64,000 nt of DNA from JAHEDH01 sp963753285 (GTDB lineage: Bacteria > Actinomycetota > Acidimicrobiia > Spongiisociales > ZC4RG35). The stretch is taken from the NCBI GenBank assembly GCA_963753285.1, contig CAVWBT010000011.1:124001-188000 (forward strand), in the 5' to 3' direction. The notes under the pieces were generated by a model. That model worked only from the letters and a program-made list of their open reading frames with translations. It made no database searches and was not told the DNA's origin. Below are positions 1 to 7,822 of this stretch, piece after piece (within the stretch, counting starts at the first letter, position 1; each line of letters opens with the position of its first letter). A program made the translations under genes and the position numbers.

Positions 1-1
1 G

Positions 2-712
2 AACACCTACGGAACCGGATGCTTCATGCTGTTGAACACCGGCACCGAACTGGTCCGTTCCGACAACGGTCTGCTCACGACGGTCAATTACCAGATCGAG
101 GGCCAACCGCCGGTGTACGCACTCGAGGGCTCGATCGCAATCGCGGGCGCCCTCGTGCAATGGCTGCGTGACAACATGGCGATGTTCGAGAACTCCGAGG
201 ACATCGAAGAGCTCGCGTCTGAGGTCGAGGACAACGGCGACGTCTACTTCGTGCCGGCGTTCTCCGGCCTGTTCGCCCCATACTGGAGATCTGATGCCAG
301 AGGCGTGATCGTCGGCCTGACCCGGTTCAACAACCGGCATCACATCGCCCGGGCGGCGCTCGAATCTACCGCATTCCAGACCCGCGAGGTGCTCGACGCG
401 ATGCGGGCGGACTCGGGCGTCGAACTCAACGAGCTGAGAGTCGACGGCGGGATGGTTGCGAACAACCTGCTCATGCAGTTCCAGGCCGACATCCTCGACA
501 AGCCCGTGATCCGGCCGAAGGTCTCCGAGACGACGGCGCTCGGCGCCGCCTATGCCGCCGGGCTCGCCACCGGGGTGTGGGAGGATCTCGATGCGCTGCG
601 CACGAACTGGGCGGAGGACCGCCGGTGGCTCCCACAGATGGGTGACGGCCGGCGCGCCGAGTTGCTCGCACGCTGGAAGCAGGCCGTCGAGCGGACCTTC
701 GACTGGGTGTGA
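2..712 (+). CDS. glpK: Glycerol kinase, C-terminal part (partial at window edge)
   Basis: Phosphorylates glycerol to glycerol 3-phosphate with ATP. The frame is open from base 2, so the N-terminal half lies outside the window and about 236 residues remain. FGGY-kinase C-terminal features are visible: NTYGTGCF at the start, the hydrophobic ALEGSIAIAGA stretch, and the conserved VDGGMVANNLLMQ motif followed by ADILDKPVIRP. The gene ends in a GTGA overlap with the next kinase gene, so the two are probably co-translated. glpD, the next enzyme of glycerol use, lies 4.6 kb downstream on the other strand. Identity is secure; only the 5' end is missing. Confidence 0.95.
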   Translation, partial: NTYGTGCFMLLNTGTELVRSDNGLLTTVNYQIEGQPPVYALEGSIAIAGALVQWLRDNMAMFENSEDIEELASEVEDNGDVYFVPAFSGLFAPYWRSDARGVIVGLTRFNNRHHIARAALESTAFQTREVLDAMRADSGVELNELRVDGGMVANNLLMQFQADILDKPVIRPKVSETTALGAAYAAGLATGVWEDLDALRTNWAEDRRWLPQMGDGRRAELLARWKQAVERTFDWV

Positions 713-1563
713 GCCGACGCGCCGTCGTCTGCGGCGGTATCGCCTGGAACCGGATGATCCATCTCGACCGGTTCCCCGATCCGCTCCCGGCAACCATCTT
801 CGCCAGCCGGACCATCGATGCGGTCGGCTCCTCCGGGGCCGGGAAGGCGATGAACTTCGCATCGCTCGGTTGGGACGTGACCTTCTGGACGCCGGTCGGT
901 GACGACGAGGCCGGTGATAGAGCCGTCGCCGAGGTCGAGGCATGCGGTGTCGAAGTGGTGCGCTTCACCGACCCTGCCGGCACCGCCGAGCACGTCAATC
1001 TCATGGACGCGAGAGGTGAGCGGATCTCGATCTTCGCCCGCTCCGGGTCGCATGATCTCGCCATCCCGGTCGCTGAGGTGTCCAGCCTGTTTGATGGGGC
1101 AGACGTCATCTCGATCACCCAGTACGACTACTGCCGTCCGCTGCTCGATCCGGCGAGAGGGACCGGCATTCCGGTGCTCATCGACATCCACGACTACGAC
1201 GGCGCCAACCCGTACCACAGGGAGTTCTACGAGGCCGCCGACTGGCTGTTCCTGAGCAGCGTCGCCCTACCGACATGGAAGGACTTCGCACTGGATCGGC
1301 ACCGGGCAGGTTCCGGCATCGTCGTCACCACTCACGGAGCCGATGGTGCCACCGCGTTGATCGACGGGCAGTTCCACTCCAGCCCGGCGCCGCACGTCGA
1401 CGGAGTGATCGATACGAACGGCGCCGGTGACGCATTCGCTTGTGGATTCGTCGATGGCTGGTTGGGCTCGGGCGATCCGGGGCGGGCGCTCGATGCGGCT
1501 GCAGCGCAGGCCGGCAAGGCGATCGCATCACCGGGCCTCGCCCCATCTGATCGACCCACCTGA
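709..1563 (+). CDS. PfkB-family carbohydrate kinase
   Basis: ATP-dependent sugar or nucleoside kinase of the ribokinase/PfkB family; the substrate cannot be read from the sequence. The protein has 284 residues. An early glycine-rich stretch (SSGAGKAMNFASLG) matches the family's GGxxxN region, and the C-terminal signature DTNGAGDAFACGF near residues 235-247 carries the catalytic Asp and anion hole. The GTG start at 709 overlaps the glpK stop as GTGA, which fixes the start and implies translational coupling. The context suggests a role beside glycerol or sugar phosphate metabolism, but this is inference. Confidence 0.85.
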   Translation: MSRRAVVCGGIAWNRMIHLDRFPDPLPATIFASRTIDAVGSSGAGKAMNFASLGWDVTFWTPVGDDEAGDRAVAEVEACGVEVVRFTDPAGTAEHVNLMDARGERISIFARSGSHDLAIPVAEVSSLFDGADVISITQYDYCRPLLDPARGTGIPVLIDIHDYDGANPYHREFYEAADWLFLSSVALPTWKDFALDRHRAGSGIVVTTHGADGATALIDGQFHSSPAPHVDGVIDTNGAGDAFACGFVDGWLGSGDPGRALDAAAAQAGKAIASPGLAPSDRPT

Positions 1564-1752
1564 CGCGGCGGCCGGGCCCGCACGGGGTTCGATGAGAGCG
1601 CGGCTACGATTTCGGCTGTCACCGGGGTCTCCGCGTGACTCGGGGGAGCCTTCGCACATCGATGCAGAATCGCTCATCCTCGACCGCATTCGGCCGACAG
1701 CTCATCGAGCCGATCCGGCTGACCGAACACCTCACGAGAACACGCGAGACCC

Positions 1753-2424
1753 ATGTCCATCCAACTCACCGTCGCGACTCGACGCGACGCATCGCTCGAA
1801 CGCCTCAGGCGCCGACGTCATGACTTCGCCCGATACCTGCTCGGCGTCACCGTGTGCTCGCTCGGTGTTGCACTGGCGATCGACTCCGGCCTCGGGGCGG
1901 CGCCGTACGACACGGTGCTGACCGGGCTCTCGTCCATGACGGCGATTCCGTTCTGGATGAGCGCATGGCTGTTCACCGGCGTGTGGATCGTCGTCGTGAA
2001 GGTGCTGGGTGGAGCGATCTCGGCAAAGCAGATCCTGCACGGCGCCCTGTTCGGCCCGATCATCGAGTTCTGTCTGTGGGCCCTTCCCTCGCCCGGATCG
2101 TTGGTGATCGCAATCCTGTACGGGCTGACGGGTGTCATGGGAATCGCGCTCGGAATCCACATGTTCCTGTCGGCGCAACTGCTGTCCGGGGTTCTCGACA
2201 CGCTCTTCGAGACCGTTTCCGGACGGTTCGCGCTCGGGCCGCGCAGGGTGCGTCTGGCGTTCGACCTGACCAGTCTCGCTGCGGGTGTGGCGTTGGGCGG
2301 CGCCATCGGTCCGTTGACGGTCGTCGTCGCAGTGTCGGTGGCTCCGCTTCTCGGGGTCTTGAACACGTTCGACGGTCGTCGCGTGACGGTGAGATCGTGG
2401 CGGGGAATCCGACTGACGGATTGA
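1753..2424 (+). CDS. YczE/YitT-like integral membrane protein
   Basis: 223-residue multi-pass membrane protein of the YczE/YyaS/YitT type, function unknown. A charged N-terminus (residues 1-25) precedes several hydrophobic segments; the first contains the family-like SGLGAAPYDTVLTGLS, where small residues surround a proline-tyrosine-aspartate. Basic loops (GPRRVR) suggest cytoplasmic turns. A TACGAT box at 1605-1610 could be its -10 element, leaving a leader of about 135 nt that otherwise shows nothing recognisable. It is convergent with the next gene (18 bp gap). Some homologues are proposed transporters, but no substrate can be inferred here. Confidence 0.7.
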   Translation: MSIQLTVATRRDASLERLRRRRHDFARYLLGVTVCSLGVALAIDSGLGAAPYDTVLTGLSSMTAIPFWMSAWLFTGVWIVVVKVLGGAISAKQILHGALFGPIIEFCLWALPSPGSLVIAILYGLTGVMGIALGIHMFLSAQLLSGVLDTLFETVSGRFALGPRRVRLAFDLTSLAAGVALGGAIGPLTVVVAVSVAPLLGVLNTFDGRRVTVRSWRGIRLTD

Positions 2425-2442
2425 TTCGCAGGCGGGGGCCCT

Positions 2443-2991
2443 CTAGCCCTCCCAGATCGGGCCGACTCGCCCGATCGCGTCGATGATCTGATCGGCCGGG
2501 ACCCCGAGTCGAGTTTCGGGCACTCCTTCGTCGGCCCAGGCGACGATCAGATCCATGCGTCCAGGCGCAGGCACGGCGTGCACCCAGAGGCGCTGTCGGA
2601 TCTGAAATGGGGAACCGCCTCCGCCGCGGGACCGGATCGCGAAGGCACCGCGGTGCACCATGTCGCGCGTCAGATACCCGCGCCGGCCGTCGGAGAACTC
2701 GAGGCCGATCCGCAGCCTCCCTGGCCCCATGCTCCGGTCCGCATTCATTCCACGCTCATCGACAGTGTGCCCTGGCCGGGCAATCGCCAACAGGTCGGCG
2801 TTGAATCCCTCCGGGAAGGCCCTGAACTGGTCCATCGTGATTGCCAGCCGATCGGTGCGAATCGGTTCGAGCTCGATCGACACCGGGACTCCCAGGAAGC
2901 CGGGGAAATCGCCGTTGACCGGGTCCCAACGATCGACCATCTCGGCGTCGCGCGAGGACGTGGGCTCGGGCTCGGGTGGGAAGAACGACAT
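2443..2991 (-). CDS. Hypothetical protein
   Basis: About 182 residues, not recognised. It begins with a proline/glutamate-rich stretch and is otherwise a soluble mixed alpha/beta composition without signal peptide or membrane segment. An ATG at 2991 (MSFFPPEPEP) is preferred; an in-frame TTG at 3003 would add four residues and neither has a clear ribosome binding site. Codon use resembles the neighbours. It is followed on the same strand, 5' side, by a small membrane protein gene (3024-3359), and the two may form an operon. No function is proposed. Confidence 0.6.
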   Translation of the reverse strand: MSFFPPEPEPTSSRDAEMVDRWDPVNGDFPGFLGVPVSIELEPIRTDRLAITMDQFRAFPEGFNADLLAIARPGHTVDERGMNADRSMGPGRLRIGLEFSDGRRGYLTRDMVHRGAFAIRSRGGGGSPFQIRQRLWVHAVPAPGRMDLIVAWADEGVPETRLGVPADQIIDAIGRVGPIWEG

Positions 2992-3023
2992 GCCGTCATT
3001 CAACCAGCCGCCGGTTGTCGCCG

Positions 3024-3359
3024 TCAGTGCGGGAAGATGACCTCGCCGAGCATGAAGAAGACCGCAAAGGAGCTCACCACGAGCGCAACGACCACGGAGA
3101 CGGCCCGGTCCCTCCGAACAAGGGCTCTGATCGAGCTACCGAACGCAACGAACGCGGACACCGCCGCGACGGCTCCCGGGCCCGCCAGCCACCAGTTGTC
3201 CGAGAACGTCTCGCCACCCTCCTGTCCCAGAGCCGCCGCAGTCAGCAACCCTGCCAAGCCGAGGGCGAATGTGGAGACCGCGCCGACCGACCACCGGCCG
3301 GCGCCGGAGGTGGGCCAGAAGCGTGTTCGGGTCGCGGTCGGCATCTGCTCGGTGTCCAT
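3024..3359 (-). CDS. Small hypothetical membrane protein
   Basis: About 111 residues with three likely transmembrane helices: after the Trp-rich start (RWSVGAVSTFALGLAGLLTA), around the AVAAVSAFVAFGSS segment, and a C-terminal VVVALVVSSFAVFFMLG. The ATG at 3359 is preferred because a GGAGGAG ribosome binding site (bases 3362-3368 on this strand) precedes it; a TTG at 3371 would start inside that site. It probably shares a transcript with the hypothetical gene downstream (2443-2991). No family recognised. Confidence 0.55.
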   Translation of the reverse strand: MDTEQMPTATRTRFWPTSGAGRWSVGAVSTFALGLAGLLTAAALGQEGGETFSDNWWLAGPGAVAAVSAFVAFGSSIRALVRRDRAVSVVVALVVSSFAVFFMLGEVIFPH

Positions 3360-3574
3360 CTCCTCCTCCAAGCGCCGTTCTTCGACGGCTCACACAACGT
3401 ATGACGCGGTCGACGATCTCCCCAGATCGCAAAGCCTCACTCTCCTCGGCCGAACGTGAGAACGTTTCGGGCGAAATCCGTCCATGGGCACGACGAGACC
3501 TGCGAGGGTTGTCGAAACGGTGCCTGGTCGTTCGTCGAGAGGTGAAACGATCCCACAGCGAGAAAGGAGACGGG

Positions 3575-3934
3575 ATGCCCAAGTACGCAGCACTCATCTA
3601 TTCGGTCGAGGGGGAGGCCACCCCTGAGGAGTGGGCGGCCGTGATGGCCGAGTACAACGAGTTCGGTGAGAAGGCCGGCGCCGCCGGTGTCGTCGTAGGT
3701 GGTGAGGCACTCGAGGACACCCACACCGCCACCACCGTGCACGTCGAGGCCAAGGGCGGCCAGATCCACACGACCGACGGCCCGTTCGCCGAGACGAAGG
3801 AAGCACTCGGCGGGTTCTATCTGCTCGACTGCAAGGACCTCGACGAGGCGATCCACTGGGCTGCTCAGATTCCAGGCGCATGGCACGGTCGTGTCGAGGT
3901 GCGTCCGCTGATCGACTTCAGTCAGGACGGATGA
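3575..3934 (+). CDS. YCII-related (DGPF domain) protein
   Basis: 119-residue ferredoxin-fold protein of the YCII/DGPF family. The defining motif is visible as TTDGPFAETKEALGGFYLL, followed by a DLDEAIHWAAQIP helix. The start ATG at 3575 follows an AGAAAGGAG ribosome binding site (3561-3569); the longer open frame upstream is not needed. DGPF proteins are typically encoded directly beside ECF42-type sigma factors, and the sigma gene here begins in an ATGA overlap with this stop codon. The biochemical role is not established; a role in sensing or modulating the sigma factor is inference from the conserved pairing. Confidence 0.88.
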   Translation: MPKYAALIYSVEGEATPEEWAAVMAEYNEFGEKAGAAGVVVGGEALEDTHTATTVHVEAKGGQIHTTDGPFAETKEALGGFYLLDCKDLDEAIHWAAQIPGAWHGRVEVRPLIDFSQDG

Positions 3935-5130
3935 CCCTCGACGAGGTCCTCCGCCTCGAGGGTGGCCAGGTTCTGGCCACCCTCGTCCGGCTGACCAGGG
4001 ACATCGGCATTGCCGAAGACGCCCTCCAGGAGGCAGTCATCACCGCCCACGCCCGGTGGACCGACGACGACATGCCCGACAACCCCGCCGCCTGGTTGAC
4101 CACGACCGCGCGCAACAAGGCACTCGACCGGATTCGGCGCGAGGCCAGGCGGTCCGAGAAGGAACGGGAAGCGGTGGCGCTGCTCGACCAACAACTCTCA
4201 GAGGAGCCGAACGAACCGACCGACCTCCTTCGTCTTCTGTTCACCTGTTGTCATCCTGCGCTTGCACAGGAGGCGCAGATCGCGCTCGCGCTCCGAACGC
4301 TGTGCGGTATGACCACCACCGAGATCGCCGCGGCGTTTCTCGTGCAGGATGCCACGATGGGGCAGCGCATCAGCCGGGCGAAGAAGAAGATCGCCACCGC
4401 ACAGATCCCCTACAGGGTTCCAGACGATCACGAACTGCCCGATCGGCTGCCCGCCGTTCTCCAGGTGCTCTACCTCGTGTTCACGACCGGACACCATGCC
4501 ATCGAGGGCTCGCTCGACTCGCGGGTCGATCTCGCAACCGAGGCGATCCGCCTGTGCCGGATGCTGGCCGAGCTCATGCCGGACGAGCCCGAAGTCAGTG
4601 GACTGCTGGCGTTGATGCTCGCCACACACGCCCGGAGCCATGCTCGGCTGGCGCCGGATGGCTCGATCATCCTGCTCGCCGACCAGGACCGAACCCTGTG
4701 GGATCGGACGATGATCGACGAGGCGTCCGTGTTGGTCGAGGGTTCGCTGCGCCAATGGGCGGCGGGCGAGTATCGGATCCAGGCTGCGATCGCCACTCTC
4801 CACGGGCTCGCCCCGAGCTACGCCGAGACCGACTTCGAACAGATCGCTGAGCTCTACCGGCTGCTCGAAGCGGTCAAGCCGACACCCGTCGTCCGTGTGA
4901 ACCGGGCGGTCGCCGAAGCCCAGGTCGCCGGGCCTCAGCGGGGCCTCGAGCTGCTCGAGGGTGTCGAAGGGCTCGACGCCTGGCACCTGTTCTGGGCGAC
5001 GAAAGCCGACTTCCACCGGCGGCTCGACGAGAAGGAGGCTGCTGCCGCGGCGTACCGGCGCGCCCTCGAATGCCAGATGAACCAGACCGATCGAGCGTTC
5101 CTCGAGGACCGCCTCGCCTCCGTCGTTTGA
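3931..5130 (+). CDS. ECF42-type RNA polymerase sigma factor with C-terminal TPR-like extension
   Basis: 399-residue sigma-70 family protein of the extracytoplasmic-function type. Region 2 occupies about residues 10-80 (helices with AEDALQEAVITAHARW and ARNKALDRIRREAR) and region 4 about 105-165 (ALRTLCGMTTTEIAAAFLV, the DNA-binding helix-turn-helix). The remaining 230 residues form the helical extension typical of the ECF42 group instead of a separate anti-sigma factor (AGPQRGLELLEG, KEAAAAAYRRALEC). The ATG at 3931 overlaps the DGPF gene stop as ATGA. No anti-sigma gene is adjacent, which fits control through the C-terminal domain. A weak hairpin at 5149-5169 follows the gene. Confidence 0.9.
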   Translation: MTLDEVLRLEGGQVLATLVRLTRDIGIAEDALQEAVITAHARWTDDDMPDNPAAWLTTTARNKALDRIRREARRSEKEREAVALLDQQLSEEPNEPTDLLRLLFTCCHPALAQEAQIALALRTLCGMTTTEIAAAFLVQDATMGQRISRAKKKIATAQIPYRVPDDHELPDRLPAVLQVLYLVFTTGHHAIEGSLDSRVDLATEAIRLCRMLAELMPDEPEVSGLLALMLATHARSHARLAPDGSIILLADQDRTLWDRTMIDEASVLVEGSLRQWAAGEYRIQAAIATLHGLAPSYAETDFEQIAELYRLLEAVKPTPVVRVNRAVAEAQVAGPQRGLELLEGVEGLDAWHLFWATKADFHRRLDEKEAAAAAYRRALECQMNQTDRAFLEDRLASVV

Positions 5131-5289
5131 GGAACCAGCTTGCGGCCGGCCCGCTCTTTGAGTGCGGGCGCCAAAGAACGCCATTCACGGGCCGCCGGAG
5201 ATAGCGACCGGTCACTGGCGAGCTGTATGTCTGGGCGGACCGCTGCATTGGCCGACCTCATGGAAGGGAGTCGGCTCGCGCCTCGTGTG

Positions 5290-5324
5290 GCCAGGAGCCA
5301 AGAGCCAGCGGCCAACAGCCAATC
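5290..5324. repeat. Degenerate heptamer array, unit GCCAAVA
   Basis: Five consecutive 7-bp units all beginning GCCA (GCCAGGA, GCCAAGA, GCCAGCG, GCCAACA, GCCAATC) lie in the gap between the sigma-factor gene and the glpD stop. It is one of six arrays in this window with the same 7-bp period but different unit sequences. The phase is exact over all five units while bases 5-7 vary. Confidence 0.7.
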
Positions 5325-5327
5325 CCG

Positions 5328-6977
5328 TCAGAGGGCTTCTGCGGTGAGCTCGTTCTCGTGGGAGGCCAATTGCGAGGCCAGTTCCTCATCAGTCCATCCG
5401 AGCTCCCGCTGCATGATCGACGCGATCTCGGGGGCGTCGATCCGGGCGTGATCCCTGGTGAACCAGGCGAGGTGGGTCCGTCGGAGCGTGATGTCGCTGA
5501 TGCGGCTGGCTGCCTCGTAACGAACCGCATAGGCCACGTCGGCGCGTGACGTTCGCCCATCTCCCAGAGGTTTGGCGAGATCGGGATCCTCGTCCATCAG
5601 GTTCGCCAGCGTCATGACCTCGGTCCCGTACCGGGTGATGCTCGGTGCGATCACCGAATCCGTGGCGCCGGCCTCCCGCAATCGCCGTTCGAGCGCCGGC
5701 ACCGATCCGTTGGCGCCGACGAGGGTGACCTCATCGGTCGAGGACTTCACCTCGAGATCGAGATGGCCGGCCACGACGTCAGCTGCCTCGGCAGCGATCT
5801 TCCGATACGTGGTCAGCTTTCCGCCTGCGACCTGCACCAGTCCGGGGACGGGCTCACCGACGACATGGCCTCGTGACGCCTTGGCGGTCGATTCGCCGGC
5901 CGGGTCGGCGAGCGCACGCAGGCCGGCGAAACTCGAGATCGGCTCGAAGTCCGGCACGTCCAGATAGCGGCGCACGTGGCGGATGAGGTAGGCGGTGTCA
6001 TCGTCGGAGGCCGTCGGGTGGGTCGGGTCCTCGGTGTATTCGGTGTCGGTGGTGCCGATCATCGAGTGGCCGAGCCACGGGACGATGAACAGGACGCGCC
6101 CGTCGTCAGTGGTCGGGAGCACGAGCGCCCTCCCGCCCAGTGGGAGGTCGTCCTTGGCGACCATCAGGTGGGTGCCCTTGCTCGCCACGAGCTTCATCGG
6201 CTTGGCCGGCCCGTCGATTCCGGGGAGCTGGAAGGCGCCCGTTGCGGCGATCACCGTCGTCGCTTCGATCGTGAAGGCGTCACCGGTTGCGATGTCTTCG
6301 ACGTCGATCGAGAACCGCCCGTCGTGGGGGTGGACCATCACGACCTTGATGCCGCTGGCGGCGGTTGCGCCGTAGCGGCGGACCGCCGTCTTGAGCAAGG
6401 TGACGACGAGGCGGGCGTCGTCGGTCTGTGCGTCGGAGTACACGACGCCGCTCTTCAATCCCTCGGTCCGCAGATCGGGCATCATCCCGATCAACGTCTC
6501 GACATCGACACCGCGGTGACGGTCGCCGGGGCGACCGAAGCCACCGAGAACGTCGTAGAGGGTCAACCCGGCACGGAGGGCGATCGGGGCGATCCAGCCC
6601 TTCGACGCCCACTTCGGTGCGTCGGCGAGCCCGTACTGCTCGTAGATCGGGATCACGAACTCGAGCGGGTCGTACAGGAAGTCGGCGATGTGATTGAGGA
6701 TCTTCTGTTCGCGCAGGCCCTCGGACACGAGGTGGAACTCGAAGTGGGGCAGATATCGAATGCCACCATGGAACAGCTTCGTAGAGCGCGAAGAGGTCCC
6801 CTGGGCGAAATCGGACTGTTCGACGAGCCCGACGTCAACACCTCGAACCGACAGATCGAGGGCTGCTCCTGCGCCGATGATCCCGCCTCCGATGATCAGC
6901 GTGTCGAAGCGCCCGTGAGACTTCAGGCGTTGGACGTGGTCGGCCCGATTCCAGGCTGTGGTGACTGTCGTTGCCAT
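5328..6977 (-). CDS. glpD: Aerobic glycerol-3-phosphate dehydrogenase
   Basis: FAD-dependent oxidation of glycerol 3-phosphate to dihydroxyacetone phosphate at the membrane, feeding electrons to quinone. The 549-residue protein begins with a Rossmann FAD site (LIIGGGIIGAGAALDLSVRG, about residues 21-40) and the GlpD signature FAQGTSSRSTKLFHGGIRYL. Family regions follow, including FIVPWLGHSMIGTTDTEY and a C-terminal helical domain (YAVRYEAASRISDITLRR). The ATG at 6977 is chosen because a TACGAT -10 box sits 6 nt upstream; a longer in-frame extension to 7160 is only translation of the 46-bp repeats. It partners with glpK at the window start. Confidence 0.95.
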   Translation of the reverse strand: MATTVTTAWNRADHVQRLKSHGRFDTLIIGGGIIGAGAALDLSVRGVDVGLVEQSDFAQGTSSRSTKLFHGGIRYLPHFEFHLVSEGLREQKILNHIADFLYDPLEFVIPIYEQYGLADAPKWASKGWIAPIALRAGLTLYDVLGGFGRPGDRHRGVDVETLIGMMPDLRTEGLKSGVVYSDAQTDDARLVVTLLKTAVRRYGATAASGIKVVMVHPHDGRFSIDVEDIATGDAFTIEATTVIAATGAFQLPGIDGPAKPMKLVASKGTHLMVAKDDLPLGGRALVLPTTDDGRVLFIVPWLGHSMIGTTDTEYTEDPTHPTASDDDTAYLIRHVRRYLDVPDFEPISSFAGLRALADPAGESTAKASRGHVVGEPVPGLVQVAGGKLTTYRKIAAEAADVVAGHLDLEVKSSTDEVTLVGANGSVPALERRLREAGATDSVIAPSITRYGTEVMTLANLMDEDPDLAKPLGDGRTSRADVAYAVRYEAASRISDITLRRTHLAWFTRDHARIDAPEIASIMQRELGWTDEELASQLASHENELTAEAL

Positions 6978-6983
6978 GATCTG

Positions 6984-6989
6984 ATCGTA
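6984..6989 (-). promoter_or_regulatory. -10 element of glpD (leaderless)
   Basis: TACGAT on the minus strand ends 6 nt before the glpD ATG, matching the actinobacterial TANNNT -10 box. Transcription would begin at or next to the start codon. The -35 position (about 7007-7012, TTTGGG) falls inside the first 46-bp repeat unit. Confidence 0.6.
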
Positions 6990-7000
6990 CCGATGGGATG

Positions 7001-7138
7001 CACCCACCCAAAGCCCGGGTGCGTGTGGCGGGCGGTGTCGGGTGGGCACCCACCCAAAGCCCGGGTGCGTGGGGCGGGCGGTGTCGGGTGGGCACCCACC
7101 CAAAGCCCGGGTGCGTGTGGCGGGCGGTGTCGGGTGGG
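7001..7138. repeat. Three tandem copies of a 46-bp repeat
   Basis: Units 7001-7046, 7047-7092 and 7093-7138 are essentially identical; the middle one differs at one base (GTGGGG for GTGTGG). Each unit carries a CACCCAAAGCCCGGGTG inverted motif, and the unit junctions form GGGTGGGCACCC, so each can fold. The array lies between glpD and pgsA, reading away from both, and covers the expected -35 region of the glpD promoter. The 46-bp length is not a multiple of three, so it is unlikely to be coding. Confidence 0.93.
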
Positions 7139-7143
7139 CACCC

Positions 7144-7185
7144 CACACGTCACGTCTCACGTCTCACGTCTCACCTGGAACCTGG
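7144..7185. repeat. Heptamer array, unit CACGTCT
   Basis: Three perfect CACGTCT units (7151-7171) are flanked in the same 7-bp phase by CACACGT before and by CACCTGG and AACCTGG after. The array directly follows the 46-bp repeats and precedes pgsA. Confidence 0.8.
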
Positions 7186-7261
7186 ACCGTAACGCCATGA
7201 CCGCTGCCCTTGGGCGGTCGTCAACGTATGCTCTCAGCCAGTCAGACCGGAGCGGTGGAAC

Positions 7262-7822
7262 ATCTCGATACCCGACATCCTCGCCATCACCAGGGTGGTC
7301 CTGGTCCCCGCGATCATGGTGCTGGCGCGCTCGGAGGACCGGATGGACGCTGCGCTCGGCTGGGCTGCGGCGCTCTTCACGGTGGCCGCGATCACGGACT
7401 TTCTCGACGGGTATCTGGCTCGGCGCTGGCAGATCGAGTCGACTCTCGGCGCCTTTCTCGACACGACGGCCGACAAGCTGTTGGTGACCGGCTCGCTGAT
7501 GGCACTCATTTCGATCGATCGTGTGTCGATCTGGGCTGCGCTGATCATCGTGATGAGGGAGTTCATCGTCATGGCCCTGCGTGGTCTGGTGGCCCTGACC
7601 GGCGGCCTCGTCAAGCCTTCTCAGCTCGGGAAGGCCAAGGCCCTGATCCAGTTCGTCGCCATCGGGTTTGCGTTCATCCGGTTCTCGAGCCCTGTCGGTC
7701 CGCTGTTCTTCGATGAGTGGCTGATGCTCCTCGCGGTCGTCGTCACGCTCGCCAGCGGGTGGGGATACGTGCAGGCGTTCTGGGAGACGGTTCGTTCGGA
7801 GAGCGCCGGCGCTCCGGCATGA
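7262..7822 (+). CDS. pgsA: CDP-diacylglycerol-glycerol-3-phosphate 3-phosphatidyltransferase
   Basis: Membrane enzyme that makes phosphatidylglycerophosphate from CDP-diacylglycerol and glycerol 3-phosphate. The CDP-alcohol phosphotransferase signature D-x2-DG-x2-AR-x8-G-x3-D-x3-D is complete in DFLDGYLARRWQIES followed by TLGAFLDTTADK. Four to five further hydrophobic segments follow. The start is unresolved: the first canonical in-frame codon is GTG 7295, but similarity to family N-termini (NISIPDILAITR) continues upstream to about 7259, where the frame reads TGG instead of a start. GTG 7255 in the neighbouring frame would fit if one G were extra, so a one-base indel is likely. The gene overlaps the next gene as ATGA. 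Confidence 0.87.
   Translation: MSIPDILAITRVVLVPAIMVLARSEDRMDAALGWAAALFTVAAITDFLDGYLARRWQIESTLGAFLDTTADKLLVTGSLMALISIDRVSIWAALIIVMREFIVMALRGLVALTGGLVKPSQLGKAKALIQFVAIGFAFIRFSSPVGPLFFDEWLMLLAVVVTLASGWGYVQAFWETVRSESAGAPA

Noticed and set aside
7001..7138. CRISPR array
   Set aside because: Three direct head-to-tail 46-bp units have no spacers and no cas gene nearby.
6978..7160. N-terminal extension of glpD
   Set aside because: It only translates the 46-bp repeats, and the leaderless -10 box fits the shorter start.
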